Positions 27,101-41,000 of a stretch of 64,000 bases of DNA are shown here, one piece after another (positions within the stretch are counted from its first letter, which is position 1; each line of letters opens with the position of its first letter). The position numbers and the translations under genes are program-made. Source of the DNA: Diprion similis (lineage: Eukaryota; Arthropoda; Insecta; Hymenoptera; Diprionidae); assembly GCF_021155765.1 (NCBI RefSeq), contig NC_060106.1, forward strand, positions 10,299,501 to 10,363,500, read 5' to 3'. Below the pieces are notes generated by a model that saw only the letters and a program-made list of their open reading frames with translations, searched no databases and had not been told where the DNA came from.

Positions 27101-30100
27101 AGCTCACCTGATTTTATCAAGACGTTGTGCAATAATTTGTGTCACCGATTTCCCATGTTAATTTTTATTATTCTTTCAGCTTTGTGATATCTCTTTGAAT
27201 CATTTTGTTGTTTTTCCAGCTAAACTGATTTTATTCTGACGTTGTCGAATAATTTATGTCAACGATTTCCCATGTTAGATTTAGTTTTTTCTAAGCCTGA
27301 TGATATTTGTCTGCTTAATTTTTTTGTTCTTTTTGCTGAACCCATTTTAGTCTAATTTAATTGAATGATCTATGTTAACGGTTCTCCATGTTACTTTTAA
27401 TTATTTTTTCAGCCTTGTGATATTTCTACGATTAATTTTGTTGTTTTTTCAGCTCACCTGATTTTATTATTATGTTATTGAATAATTTATGCCAACGATT
27501 TCCCATGTTAATTTGGATTATTTTTTCAGCCTGGTGATATTTCTACGATTAATTTTGTTGTTTTTCCAGCTCACCTGATTTTATTGAGACGTTGTGGAAT
27601 AATTTGTGTCACCGATTTCCCATGTTAATTTTTATTATTCTTTCAGCTTTGTGATATTTCTCTGAATTATTTTGTTGTTTTTTCAGCTAAACTGATTTTA
27701 TTCTGACGTTGTCGAATAATTTATGTCAACGATTTCCCATGTTAGATTTAGTTTTTTCTAAGCCTGATGATATTTGTCTGCTTAATTTTTTTGTTCTTTT
27801 TGCTGAACCCATTTTAGTCTAATTTAATTGAATGATCTATGTTAACGGTTCTCCATGTTACTTTTAATTATTTTTTCAGCCTTGTGATATTTCTACGATT
27901 AATTTTGTTGTTTTTTCAGCTCACCTGATTTTATTATTATGTTATTGAATAATTTATGCCAACGATTTCCCATGTTAATTTGGATTATTTTTTCAGCCTG
28001 GTGATATTTCTACGATTAATTTTGTTGTTTTTCCAGCTCACCTGATTTTATTGAGACGTTGTGGAATAATTTGTGTCACCGATTTCCCATGTTAATTTTT
28101 ATTATTCTTTCAGCTTTGTGATATTTCTTTGAATTATTTTGTTGTTTTTTCAGCTAAACTGATTTTATTCTGACGTTGTCGAATAATTTATGTCAACGAT
28201 TTCCCATGTTAGATTTAGTTTTTTCTAAGCCTGATGATATTTGTCTGCTTAATTTTTTTGTTCTTTTTGCTGAACCCATTTTAGTCTAATTTAATTGAAT
28301 GATCTATGTTAACGGTTCTCCATGTTACTTTTAATTATTTTTTCAGCCTTGTGATATTTCTACGATTAATTTTGTTGTTTTTTCAGCTCACCTGATTTTA
28401 TTATTATGTTATTGAATAATTTATGCCAACGATTTCCCATGTTAATTTGGATTATTTTTTCAGCCTGGTGATATTTCTACGATTAATTTTGTTGTTTTTC
28501 CAGCTCACCTGATTTTATTGAGACGTTGTGGAATAATTTGTGTCACCGATTTCCCATGTTAATTTTTATTATTCTTTCAGCTTTGTGATATTTCTTTGAA
28601 TTATTTTGTTGTTTTTTCAGCTAAACTGATTTTATTCTGACGTTGTCGAATAATTTATGTCAACGATTTCCCATGTTAGATTTAGTTTTTTCTAAGCCTG
28701 ATGATATTTGTCTGCTTAATTTTTTTGTTCTTTTTGCTGAACCCATTTTAGTCTAATTTAATTGAATGATCTATGTTAACGGTTCTCCATGTTACTTTTA
28801 ATTATTTTTTCAGCCTTGTGATATTTCTACGATTAATTTTGTTGTTTTTTCAGCTCACCTGATTTTATTCTGACGTTGTCGAATAATTTATGTCAACGAT
28901 TTCCCATGTTAATTTTACTACCTTCAAGCCTGATGATATTTGCCTGCTTAATTTTTTTGTTCTTTTTGCTGAACCCATTTTAGTCTAATTTAATTGAATG
29001 ATCTATGTTAACGGTTCTCCATGTTACTTTTAATTATTTTTTCAGCCTTGTGATATTTCTACGATTAATTTTGTTGTTTTTTCAGCTCACCTGATTTTAT
29101 TATTATGTTATTGAATAATTTATGCCAACGATTTCCCATGTTAATTTGGATTATTTTTTCAGCCTGGTGATATTTCTACGATTAATTTTGTTGTTTTTCC
29201 AGCTCACCTGATTTTATTGAGACGTTGTGGAATAATTTGTGTCACCGATTTCCCATGTTAATTTTTATTATTCTTTCAGCTTTGTGATATTTCTTTGAAT
29301 TATTTTGTTGTTTTTTCAGCTAAACTGATTTTATTCTGACGTTGTCGAATAATTTATGTCAACGATTTCCCATGTTAGATTTAGTTTTTTCTAAGCCTGA
29401 TGATATTTGTCTGCTTAATTTTTTTGTTCTTTTTGCTGAACCCATTTTAGTCTAATTTAATTGAATGATCTATGTTAACGGTTCTCCATGTTACTTTTAA
29501 TTATTTTTTCAGCCTTGTGATATTTCTACGATTAATTTTGTTGTTTTTTCAGCTCACCTGATTTTATTCTGACGTTGTCGAATAATTTATGTCAACGATT
29601 TCCCATGTTAATTTTACTACCTTCAAGCCTGATGATATTTGCCTGCTTAATTTTTTTGTTCTTTTTGCTGAACCCATTTTAGTCTAATTTAATTGAATGA
29701 TCTATGTTAACGGTTCTCCATGTTACTTTTAATTATTTTTTCAGCCTTGTGATATTTCTACGATTAATTTTGTTGTTTTTTCAGCTCACCTGATTTTATT
29801 ATTATGTTATTGAATAATTTATGCCAACGATTTCCCATGTTAATTTGGATTATTTTTTCAGCCTGGTGATATTTCTACGATTAATTTTGTTGTTTTTCCA
29901 GCTCACCTGATTTTATTGAGACGTTGTGGAATAATTTGTGTCACCGATTTCCCATGTTAATTTTTATTATTCTTTCAGCTTTGTGATATTTCTTTGAATT
30001 ATTTTGTAGTTTTTTCAGCTAAACTGATTTTATTCTGACGTTGTCGAATAATTTATGTCAACGATTTCCCATGTTAGATTTAGTTTTTTCTAAGCCTGAT

Positions 30101-31344
30101 GATATTTGTCTGCTTAATTTTTTTGTTCTTTTTGCTGAACCCATTTTAGTCTAATTTAATTGAATGATCTATGTTAACGGTTCTCCATGTTACTTTTAAT
30201 TATTTTTTCAGCCTTGTGATATTTCTACGATTAATTTTGTTGTTTTTTCAGCTCACCTGATTTTATTCTGACGTTGTCGAATAATTTATGTCAACGATTT
30301 CCCATGTTAATTTTACTACCTTCAAGCCTGATGATATTTGCCTGCTTAATTTTTTTGTTCTTTTAGCTGAACCCATTTTAGTCTAATTTTATTGAATGAT
30401 TTATGTGAACGGTTCTCCATGTTAATTTCTATTATTTTTTCAGCTTTGTGATATTTCTACGATTAATTTTGTTGTTTTTTCAGCTCACCTGATTTTATTA
30501 TTATGTTATCAAATAATTTATGCCAACGATTTCCCATGTTGATTTGAATTATTTTTTCAGCCTTGTGATATTTCTACGATTAATTTTGTTGTTTTTCCAG
30601 CTCACCTGATTTTATTGAGACGTTGTGGAATAATTTGTGTCACCGATTTCCCATGTTAATTTTTATTATTCTTTCAGCTTTGTGATATTTCTTTGAATTA
30701 TTTTGTTGTTTTTTCAGCTAAACTGATTTTATTCTGACGTTGTCGAATAATTTATGTCAACGATTACCCATGTTAGATTTAGTTTTTTCTAAGCCTGATG
30801 ATATTTGTCTGCTTAATTTTTTTGTTCTTTTAGCTGAACCCATTTTAGTCTAATTTAATTGAATGATCTATGTTAACGGTTCTCCATGTTACTTTTAATT
30901 ATTTTTTCAGCCTTGTGATATTTCTACGATTAATTTTGTTGTTTTTTCAGCTCACCTGATTTTATTATTATGTTATTGAATAATTTATGCCAACGATTTC
31001 CCAAGTAATTTGAATTATTTTTTCAGCTTTGTGATATTTCTACGATTAATTTTGTTGTTTTTTCAGCTCACCTGATTTTATTATTATGTTATCAAATAAT
31101 TTGTGTCACCGATTTCCCATGTTAATTTTCATTGTTCTTTCAGCCTTGTGATATTTCTACGAATAATTTTGTTGTTTTTTCAGCTAAACTGATTTTATTA
31201 TGACGTTGTGGTATAATTTATGTCACCGATTTCCCATGTTAATTCCTATTATTTTTTCAGCGTTTTGATATTTCTTCGATGACTTTTGTTGTTTTTTCAG
31301 CTCAACTGATTTTATTTTGATGTGATTCAATGATATGTGTACAA
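24174..31344. repeat. A array of U4 (about 60 monomers, longest)
   Basis: Monomer marks run from 24,240 to 31,233 (6,993 bp, about 60 monomers of 116.6 bp). Its 3' end carries a short-monomer variant with CCCAAGTAATTTG near 31,000. U5 shares this near 41,732; U1-U3 lack it. Internal blocks of several hundred bp are themselves duplicated (compare the stretches from about 28,860 and 29,560). Confidence 0.95.
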
Positions 31345-31839
31345 TCTATAATCTCAGTTTTTTTTCAGCCTTGCGATGTTTTTCAGCTTAACCATTTTAT
31401 TTTTTCAGATCTACTGATTTTGTTTCCGTGTGATCCAAAAATTTGTGTTCACTGTTTTCTAATTCCATCTTCTTCAGATTTCAGCTCAAGAACAAGCTTC
31501 CAGAAGCAAAGGTCGATGAACTTTACCTTCTAGTTTCAGCAGAGTTTTACTACTAGATTCACCATATTTTCTCTCAAGCCTTATGGTGATTTTCTGCTTA
31601 ATCAGTATGTTTTCTCAGCCTAACCGATTTCAATTTGATTTAATCTAACAATGTATGTAAACGGTTGTCTAACTTGAACTTCTGTCAGAGTGTAGTTTCA
31701 GAAGAAATATTGTAGATCCAATTGTGGATGGTACCCAGGGGTTCAAATCCAGGCACCGGCGAATGATCCAGAGCTATATTCTCAATCGAGGATTAATTTC
31801 ATACGAATTTAGGTTTGACGATATAATTGCAGAAGTAGG
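31345..31839. repeat. A-B linker of U4 with B-box-like word
   Basis: This matches the other linkers; the B-box-like word is at 31,740-31,750. Confidence 0.85.
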
Positions 31840-34800
31840 AAAATGTATGAACGCAAAGGCTGATGCTGTTAGGTGAACTTCTAGAAGCAGTAGTTGATGC
31901 TTCAGGGCTCGATTCGAAAACGACGATTTGATTATTAAGAGTTGTGTTTTTGAAATAGATACGTAAGTGCATGACTAGCATAGTGCAAGAACGCGGAGGC
32001 TGATGCTGTATGGCAAATTTCAAGAAGCAGAAGCCGATGATGCTTTAGGGCCCGATTCTAAAGCTAAGATTTAATTTTTAAGAGTTTAGTCTTTGAAATA
32101 GATAAGTAAGTGCATGACTAGCATAGTGCAAGAACGCGGAGGCTGATGCTGTATGGCAAATTTCAAGAAGCAGAAGCCGATGATGCTTTAGGGCCCGATT
32201 CTAAAGCTAAGATTTAATTTTTAAGAGTTTAGTCTTTGAAATAGATAAGTAAGTGCATGACTAGCATAGTGCAAGAACGCGGAGGCTGATGCTGTATGGC
32301 AAATTTCAAGAAGCAGAAGCCGATGATGCTTTAGGGCCCGATTCTAAAGCTAAGATTTAATTTTTAAGAGTTTAGTCTTTGAAATAGATAAGTAAGTGCA
32401 TGACTAGCATAGTGCAAGAACGCGGAGGCTGATGCTGTATGGCAAATTTCAAGAAGCAGAAGCCGATGATGCTTTAGGGCCCGATTCTAAAACTAAGATT
32501 TAATTTTTAAGAGTTCAGTTTCTAACATAGATATTTTGGTGCTGGGGTAGCAAATTGCATGAACGCGGAGGCTGATGCTGTATGGCAAATTTCGAAAAGC
32601 AGAAGCCGATGATGCTTTAGGGCCCGATTCTAAAGCTAAGATTTAATTTTTAAGAGTTTAGTCTTTGAAATAGATAAGTAAGTGCATGACTAGCATAGTG
32701 CAAGAACGCGGAGGCTGATGCTGTATGGCAAATTTCGAGAAGCAGAAGCCGATGATGCTTTAGGGCCCGATTCTAAAACTAAGATTTAATTTTTAAGAGT
32801 TTAGTCTTTGAAATAGATAAGTGAGTGCATGACTAGCATAGTGCAAGAACGCGGAGGCTGATGCTGTATGGCAAATTTCAAGAAGCAGAAGCCGATGATG
32901 CTTTAGGGCCCGATTCTAAAGCTAAGATTTAATTTTTAAGAGTTTAGTCTTTGAAATAGATAAGTAAGTGCATGACTAGCATAGTGCAAGAACGCGGAGG
33001 CTGATGCTGTATGGCAAATTTCAAGAAGCAGAAGCCGATGATGCTTTAGGGCCCGATTCTAAAGCTAAGATTTAATTTTTAAGAGTTTAGTCTTTGAAAT
33101 AGATAAGTAAGTGCATGACTAGCATAGTGCAAGAACGCGGAGGCTGATGCTGTATGGCAAATTTCAAGATGCAGAAGCCGATGATGCTTTAGGGCCCGAT
33201 TCTAAAGCTAAGATTTAATTTTTAAGAGTTTAGTCTTTGAAATAGATAAGTAAGTGCATGACTAGCATAGTGCAAGAACGCGGAGGCTGATGCTGTATGG
33301 CAAATTTCAAGAAGCAGAAGCCGATGATGCTTTAGGGCCCGATTCTAAAGCTAAGATTTAATTTTTAAGAGTTTAGTCTTTGAAATAGATAAGTAAGTGC
33401 ATGACTAGCATAGTGCAAGAACGCGGAGGCTGATGCTGTATGGCAAATTTCAAGAAGCAGAAGCCGATGATGCTTTAGGGCCCGATTCTAAAGCTAAGAT
33501 TTAATTTTTAAGAGTTTAGTCTTTGAAATAGATAAGTAAGTGCATGACTAGCATAGTGCAAGAACGCGGAGGCTGATGCTGTATGGCAAATTTCAAGAAG
33601 CAGAAGCCGATGATGCTTTAGGGCCCGATTCTAAAACTAAGATTTAATTTTTAAGAGTTCAGTTCCTAACATAGATATTTTGGTGCTGGGGTAGCAAATT
33701 GCATGAACGCGGAGGCTGATGCTGTATGGCAAATTTCGAAAAGCAGAAGCCGATGATGCTTTAGGGCCCGATTCTAAAGCTAAGATTTAATTTTTAAGAG
33801 TTTAGTCTTTGAAATAGATAAGTAAGTGCATGACTAGCATAGTGCAAGAACGCGGAGGCTGATGCTGTATGGCAAATTTCAAGAAGCAGAAGCCGATGAT
33901 GCTTTAGGGCCCGATTCTAAAGCTAAGATTTAATTTTTAAGAGTTTAGTCTTTGAAATAGATAAGTAAGCGCATGACTAGCATAGTGCAAGAACGCGGAG
34001 GCTGATGCTGTATGGCAAATTTCGAGAAGCAGAAGCCGATGATGCTTTAGGGCCCGATTCTAAAACTAAGATTTAATTTTTAAGAGTTTAGTCTTTGAAA
34101 TAGATAAGTAAGTGCATGACTAGCATAGTGCAAGAACGCGGAGGCTGATGCTGTATGGCAAATTTCGAGAAGCAGAAGCCGATGATGCTTTAGGGCCCGA
34201 TTCTAAAGCTAAGATTTAATTTTTAAGAGTTTAGTCTTTGAAATAGATAAGTAAGTGCATGACTAGCATAGTGCAAGAACGCGGAGGCTGATGCTGTATG
34301 GCAAATTTCAAGAAGCAGAAGCCGATGATGCTTTAGGGCCCGATTCTAAAGCTAAGATTTAATTTTTAAGAGTTTAGTCTTTGAAATAGATAAGTAAGTG
34401 CATGACTAGCATAGTGCAAGAACGCGGAGGCTGATGCTGTATGGCAAATTTCAAGATGCAGAAGCCGATGATGCTTTAGGGCCCGATTCTAAAGCTAAGA
34501 TTTAATTTTTAAGAGTTTAGTCTTTGAAATAGATAAGTAAGTGCATGACTAGCATAGTGCAAGAACGCGGAGGCTGATGCTGTATGGCAAATTTCAAGAA
34601 GCAGAAGCCGATGATGCTTTAGGGCCCGATTCTAAAGCTAAGATTTAATTTTTAGGAGTTTAGTCTTTGAAATAGATAAGTAAGTGCATGACTAGCATAG
34701 TGCAAGAACGCGGAGGCTGATGCTGTATGGCAAATTTCAAGAAGCAGAAGCCGATGATGCTTTAGGGCCCGATTCTAAAGCTAAGATTTAATTTTTAAGA

Positions 34801-35738
34801 GTTTAGTCTTTGAAATAGATAAGTAAGTGCATGACTAGCATAGTGCAAGAACGCGGAGGCTGATGCTGTATGGCAAATTTCAAGATGCAGAAGCCGATGA
34901 TGCTCTAGGGCCCGATTCTAAAGCTAAGATTTAATTTTTAAGAGTTTAGTCTTTGAAATAGATAAGTAAGTGCATGACTAGCATAGTGCAAGAACGCGGA
35001 GGCTGATGCTGTATGGCAAATTTCAAGAAGCAGAAGCCGATGATGCTTTAGGGCCCGATTCTAAAGCTAAGATTTAATTTTTAAGAGTTTAGTCTTTGAA
35101 ATAGATAAGTAAGCGCATGACTAGCATAGTGCAAGAACGCGGAGGCTGATGCTGTATGGCAAATTTCAAGAAGCAGAAGCCGATGATGCTTTAGGGCCCG
35201 ATTCTAAAGCTAAGATTTAATTTTTAAGAGTTTAGTCTTTGAAATAGATAAGTAAGTGCATGACTAGCATAGTGCAAGAACGCGGAGGCTGATGCTGTAT
35301 GGCAAATTTCAAGATGCAGAAGCCGATGATGCTTTAGGGCCCGATTCTAAAACTAAGATTTAATTTTTAAGAGTTCAGTTTCTAACATAGATATTTTGGT
35401 GCTGGGGTAGCAAATTGCATGAACGCGGAGACTGATGCTGTAAGGCAAATTTCTAGAAGCAGAAGCCAATGATGCTGAAGGGCTGAAGTCTAAAGGCTGA
35501 GGCTGAAGCTCGAGGGAGTCTGAAGGCAACGGTCGATGCTCTGGGGCTTGATTCTAAATCTAAGATAATCGTAGGAGTTTAGTTCTTGAAATAGATAAGT
35601 AAGTGCAAGAACGCGGAGGCTGATGCTGTATGGCAAATTTCAAGAAGCAGACGCCGATGATGCTTTAGGGCTCGATTCTACATTCATAAGAGATTAGTTT
35701 CTAAGATAGACATCTAAGTGCACGGGTAACAAAATTAA
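31840..35738. repeat. B array of U4 (24 regular copies, largest)
   Basis: GAACGCGGAG words run from 31,989 to 35,421, a span of 3,432 bp or exactly 24 periods of 143 bp. The variant monomer tail precedes 32,561, 33,705 and 35,421, so the blocks contain 4, 8 and 12 monomers. Confidence 0.95.
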
Positions 35739-36585
35739 CCATTTCACGTACCACACATCAAAATTGAAGTTCGAACCCGTTGCGGCGGTTTCTCCTCGAA
35801 ATCGAAGCGCGAACTTTCCACCGGCCGCGGACGGTATCTTAGGTCCAAAATCGAACGCTAATATTAATACGGAAAATGCCCTACCCCTTGATCGGTTTAC
35901 TAATTACGAAGGACGGACAAGCTTCGACCGGTTTCTTCATTTCCGAGCAGTGACAGCCTCTGATCGGCTCACCCGTGACAGAGGAGTGATAACCTCTGAT
36001 CGGCTCACCCGTGACAGAGAAGCGAAGAATATCTCTCACCTTTTGAGATCGCATCTCGAGATTGGAGTCTGAACCCTTCACGTACCACACCTCAAAATGG
36101 GAGTCTGAACCCGTCGTCGCGATTTCCCCTCGATATCCAAGTGCGAACTTTTCACCGGCCGCGATCAATATATTAGGTCCAAAATCAAACGCTAATATTA
36201 ATTCGGAAAATGCCTTACCCCTTGATCGGTTTGCTAATTACGAAGGACGGGCAAGCTTCGATCGGTTTCTCCATTTCCGAGCAGTGATAGCCTCTGATCG
36301 GCTCACCCGTGACAGAGGAGTGATAACCTCTGATCGGCTCACCCGTGACAGAGGAGTGATAACCTCTGATCGGCTCACCCGTGACAGAGAAGCGAAGAAT
36401 ACCTCTCACCTTTTGAGATCGCATCTCGAGATTGGAGTCTGAACCTTTCATGTACCACACCTCGAAATTGGAGTCTGAACCCTTCATGTACCACACCTCG
36501 AACTTGGAGTCTGAACCCTTCAAGCTAGTATCACACCTTGGAATTGTAGAATAATCGCGTCTCATCGTAGCCGTTTCCATTCAAA
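35739..36585. repeat. C blocks of U4 (one 298-bp block missing)
   Basis: The two equivalent block starts are 298 bp apart (35,764 and 36,062), against 596 bp in U1-U3. Exactly one block has been lost, consistent with unequal exchange. Confidence 0.93.
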
Positions 36586-38053
36586 ATCAAATTGCGAACG
36601 ATTCGTAGGCAGCAAAAATCTCCAGTTGAAGACTGCGTCCGTTCCGCGCTTTCGTCTCTAAGCAGGCCGTGCACCCGTAGAGTCGTTCCAGACGTTACGA
36701 CGTTCTGGGCGGCCCCTAAGTTTCACTGTGTCTTAGTGCATAGTGACGCCAGTAGGCATATCCCAGGCCTATATCTCTCTTGCATACGTTGCTGCTCCGA
36801 TATCCGGCCAGGGTACCGGATTTAAGTAGTGCGTATGGAAGTAAGACGAAGCTGGTGCACTGCGGTGTCTCGACATCCTGGTGGCGGCGGGTCGCGCGTT
36901 TGGACTTTCGTTGAAAGTTCTAGTCGTGGGAACACGACGTCTGGGGAGCGTCTGCGTTGGGGTGGAAGTGGTCGAGACTGATTATATTATTTGTCGGACA
37001 CAGCCATATTAAAGAAATATTTCCGTCAGAATAATTTGAAAAAACTGTAGGGTTGATTTCACTTTCCCGTGCGTGGAATAGGCCTACCGGGGATACCACG
37101 TTAAAAAAAACGCGCCAAATACTCTACCGCTTCCGGTGGCGTGGAAACGAGTAGAATAATGATTCAATTTTTCTCAAATTAATATCTGTTACGTCTGGCA
37201 GAATCCCGGGCTGCCATTTTTATCTCCGAACTCTAACCTCGTACTTGCCATCTTGTTCCTCTATCGTTCACGTCCCTCGGACTTCCACGTAGCTGAAAAG
37301 TATCTATTTAATTATGAGCAACCCCGTTCTGCTCTCAGACTTCCTCTAAAAATCTCTCCCTCTGGTCTCTCTCTCTTTTTCACTATTCAAGCAACGTTTT
37401 ATCTCTGAACATATCCCCAGATCTTACATTCAATGACATTTACAAAATAGCCTTCAAACTATAAGTCTCTTAAGGAAACTACATTTCGACGAACATCGAT
37501 TTTTAATCAATATCCTACCAACAATCCTTCAGATGTGATTACTTTAAGCGGAAGAACCCATATCAATAGTCCGTAACGGATGTAAAATATCGCCAAAAAT
37601 TTTCCGGTGATCTATCAATTCCATAAATATTATTATTTTCCAGATATTGTAATAGTACGTCTCATGTAACCACATTAGGTCGGTCTGCGGTGGTCATTTT
37701 TGAATTTTATTGCTCCCATGGACTAGAATATTTTGAAACAATTGTTTTTCAATTGAAGCCGAAATCCCAAGGTCCCGTCTCACCTCTCAGTCGTCTCACT
37801 ATCCCTATGAATTTACTCGTTCAAAAAATTACCGGTATCCAAAATCAACTCTTTTCTTGATTAAGCTCTATTTTTGACAAAAAAAAAATTCCGAAATAAA
37901 TTTGGTGTCGTCAAACTTTTTAGAGGTGAGTAAGTCGTCTGGGAGTCTGAAACAAATGTATGCAGTCTGGGAAGAATTAACAGTGGATTCCACTATCCTT
38001 CAATGTGTGGATGGATATCGATTGATGATCGTGAAGTTGAAGGTGAAGTGAAA
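36586..38053. repeat. D segment of U4
   Basis: This matches the D segments of U1-U3 over its whole length by eye. The donor-like GT is at 37,926. Confidence 0.88.
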
Positions 38054-41000
38054 TTTTGTTGTTTTCTCAGCTAAACGGATTTTATTATGATGTTGTCGAA
38101 TAATTTCTGTCAACGATTTTCCATGTTAATTTTTATTATTCTTTCAGCTTTGTGATATTTCTTTGAGATATTTTGTTGTTTTTTCAGCTAAACTGATTTT
38201 ATTCTGACGTTGTCGAATAATTTATGTCAACGATTTCCCATGTTAATTTTAGTTTTTTTTAAGCCTGATGATATTTGTCTGCTTAATTTTTTTGTTCTTT
38301 TAGCTGAACCCATTTTAGTTTAATTTAATTGAATGATTTATGTGAACGGTTCTCCATGTTACTTTTAATTATTTTTTCAGCCTTGTGATATTTCTACGAT
38401 TAATTTTGTTGTTTTTTCAGCTCACCTGATTTCATTATTATGTTATCGAATAATTTATGTCAACGATTGCCCATGTTGATTTGAATTATTTTTTCAGCCT
38501 TGTGATATTTCTACGATTAATTTTGTTGTTTTTTCAGCTCACCTGATTTTATTATGACGTTGTCGAATAATTTATGTCAACGATTTCCCATGTTGATTTT
38601 ACTACCTTTAAGCCTGATGATATTTGCCTGCTTAATTTTTTTGTTCTTTTAGCTGAACCCATTTTAGTCTAATTTTATTGAATGATTTATGTGAACGGTT
38701 CCCCATGTTAATTTCTATTATTTTTTCAGCCTTGTGATATTTCTACGATTAATTTTGTTGTTTTTTCAGCTCACCTGATTTTATTCTGACGTTGTCGAAT
38801 AATTTATGTCAACGATTTCCCATGTTAATTTTAGTTTTTTTTAAGCCTGATGATATTTGTCTGCTTAATTTTTTTGTTCTTTTAGCTGAACCCATTTTAG
38901 TTTAATTTAATTGAATGATTTATGTGAACGGTTCTCCATGTTACTTTTAATTATTTTTTCAGCCTTGTGATATTTCTACGATTAATTTTGTTGTTTTTTC
39001 AGCTCACCTGATTTCATTATTATGTTATCGAATAATTTATGTCAACGATTGCCCATGTTGATTTGAATTATTTTTTCAGCCTTGTGATATTTCTACGATT
39101 AATTTTGTTGTTTTTTCAGCTCACCTGATTTTATTATGACGTTGTCGAATAATTTATGTCAACGATTTCCCATGTTAATTTTACTACCTTTAAGCCTGAT
39201 GATATTTGCCTGCTTAATTTTTTTGTTCTTTTAGCTGAACCCATTTTAGTCCAATTTTATTGAATGATTTATGTGAACGGTTCCCCATGTTAATTTCTAT
39301 TATTTTTTCAGCCTTGTGATACTTCTACGATTAATTTTGTTGTTTTTCCAGCTCACCTGATTTTATTGAGACGTTGTGGAATAATTTGTGTCACCGATTT
39401 CCCATGTTAATTTTTATTATTCTTTCAGCTTTGTGATATTTCTTTGAATTATTTTGTTGTTTTTTCAGCTAAACTGATTTTATTCTGACGTTGTCGAATA
39501 ATTTATGTCAACGATTTCCAATGTTAGATTTAGTTTTTTCTAAGCCTGATGATATTTGTCTGCTTAATTTTTTTGTTCTTTTTGCTGAACCCATTTTAGT
39601 CTAATTTAATTGAATGATCTATGTTAACGGTTCTCCATGTTACTTTTAATTATTTTTTCAGCCTTGTGATATTTCTACGATTAATTTTGTTGTTTTTTCA
39701 GCTCACCTGATTTCATTATTATGTTATCGAATAATTTATGTCAACGATTTCCCATGTTGATTTGAATTATTTTTTCAGCCTTGTGATATTTCTACGATTA
39801 ATTTTGTTGTTTTTTCAGCTCACCTGATTTTATTCTGACGTTGTCGAATAATTTATGTCAACGATTTCCCATGTTAGATTTAGTTTTTTCTAAGCCTGAT
39901 GATATTTGTCTGCTTAATTTTTTTGTTCTTTTTGCTGAACCCATTTTAGTCTAATTTAATTGAATGATCTATGTTAACGGTTCTCCATGTTACTTTTAAT
40001 TATTTTTTCAGCCTTGTGATATTTCTACGATTAATTTTGTTGTTTTTTCAGCTCACCTGATTTTATTATTATGTTATTGAATAATTTATGCCAACGATTT
40101 CCCATGTTAATTTGAATTATTTTTTCAGCCTGGTGATATTTCTACGATTAATTTTGTTGTTTTTTCAGCTCACCTGATTTTATTATTATGTTATTGAATA
40201 ATTTATGCCAACGATTTCCCATGTTAATTTTTATTATTCTTTCAGCTTTGTGATATTTCTTTGAATCATTTTGTTGTTTTTTCAGCTAAACTGATTTTAT
40301 TCTGACGTTGTCGAATAATTTATGTCAACGATTTCCCATGTTAGATTTAGTTTTTTCTAAGCCTGATGATATTTGTCTGCTTAATTTTTTTGTTCTTTTT
40401 GCTGAACCCATTTTAGTCTAATTTAATTGAATGATCTATGTTAACGGTTCTCCATGTTACTTTTAATTATTTTTTCAGCCTTGTGATGATTCTACGATTA
40501 ATTTTGTTGTTTTTTCAGCTCACCTGATTTTATTCTGACGTTGTCGAATAATTTATGTCAACGATTTCCCATGTTAATTTTACTACCTTTAAGCCTGATG
40601 ATATTTGCCTGCTTAATTTTTTTGTTCTTTTAGCTGAACCCATTTTAGTCTAATTTTATTGAATGATTTATGTGAACGGTTCCCCATGTTAATTTCTTAT
40701 ATTTTTTCAGCCTTGTGATATTTCTACGATTAATTTTGTTGTTTTTCCAGCTCACCTGATTTTATCGAGACGTTGTGGAATAATTTGTGTCACCGATTTC
40801 CCATGTTAATTTTTATTATTCTTTCAGCTTTGTGATATCTCTTTGAATCATTTTGTTGTTTTTTCAGCTAAACTGATTTTATTCTGACGTTGTCGAATAA
40901 TTTATGTCAACGATTTCCCATGTTAGATTTAGTTTTTTCTAAGCCTGATGATATTTGTCTGCTTAATTTTTTTGTTCTTTTTGCTGAACCCATTTTAGTC

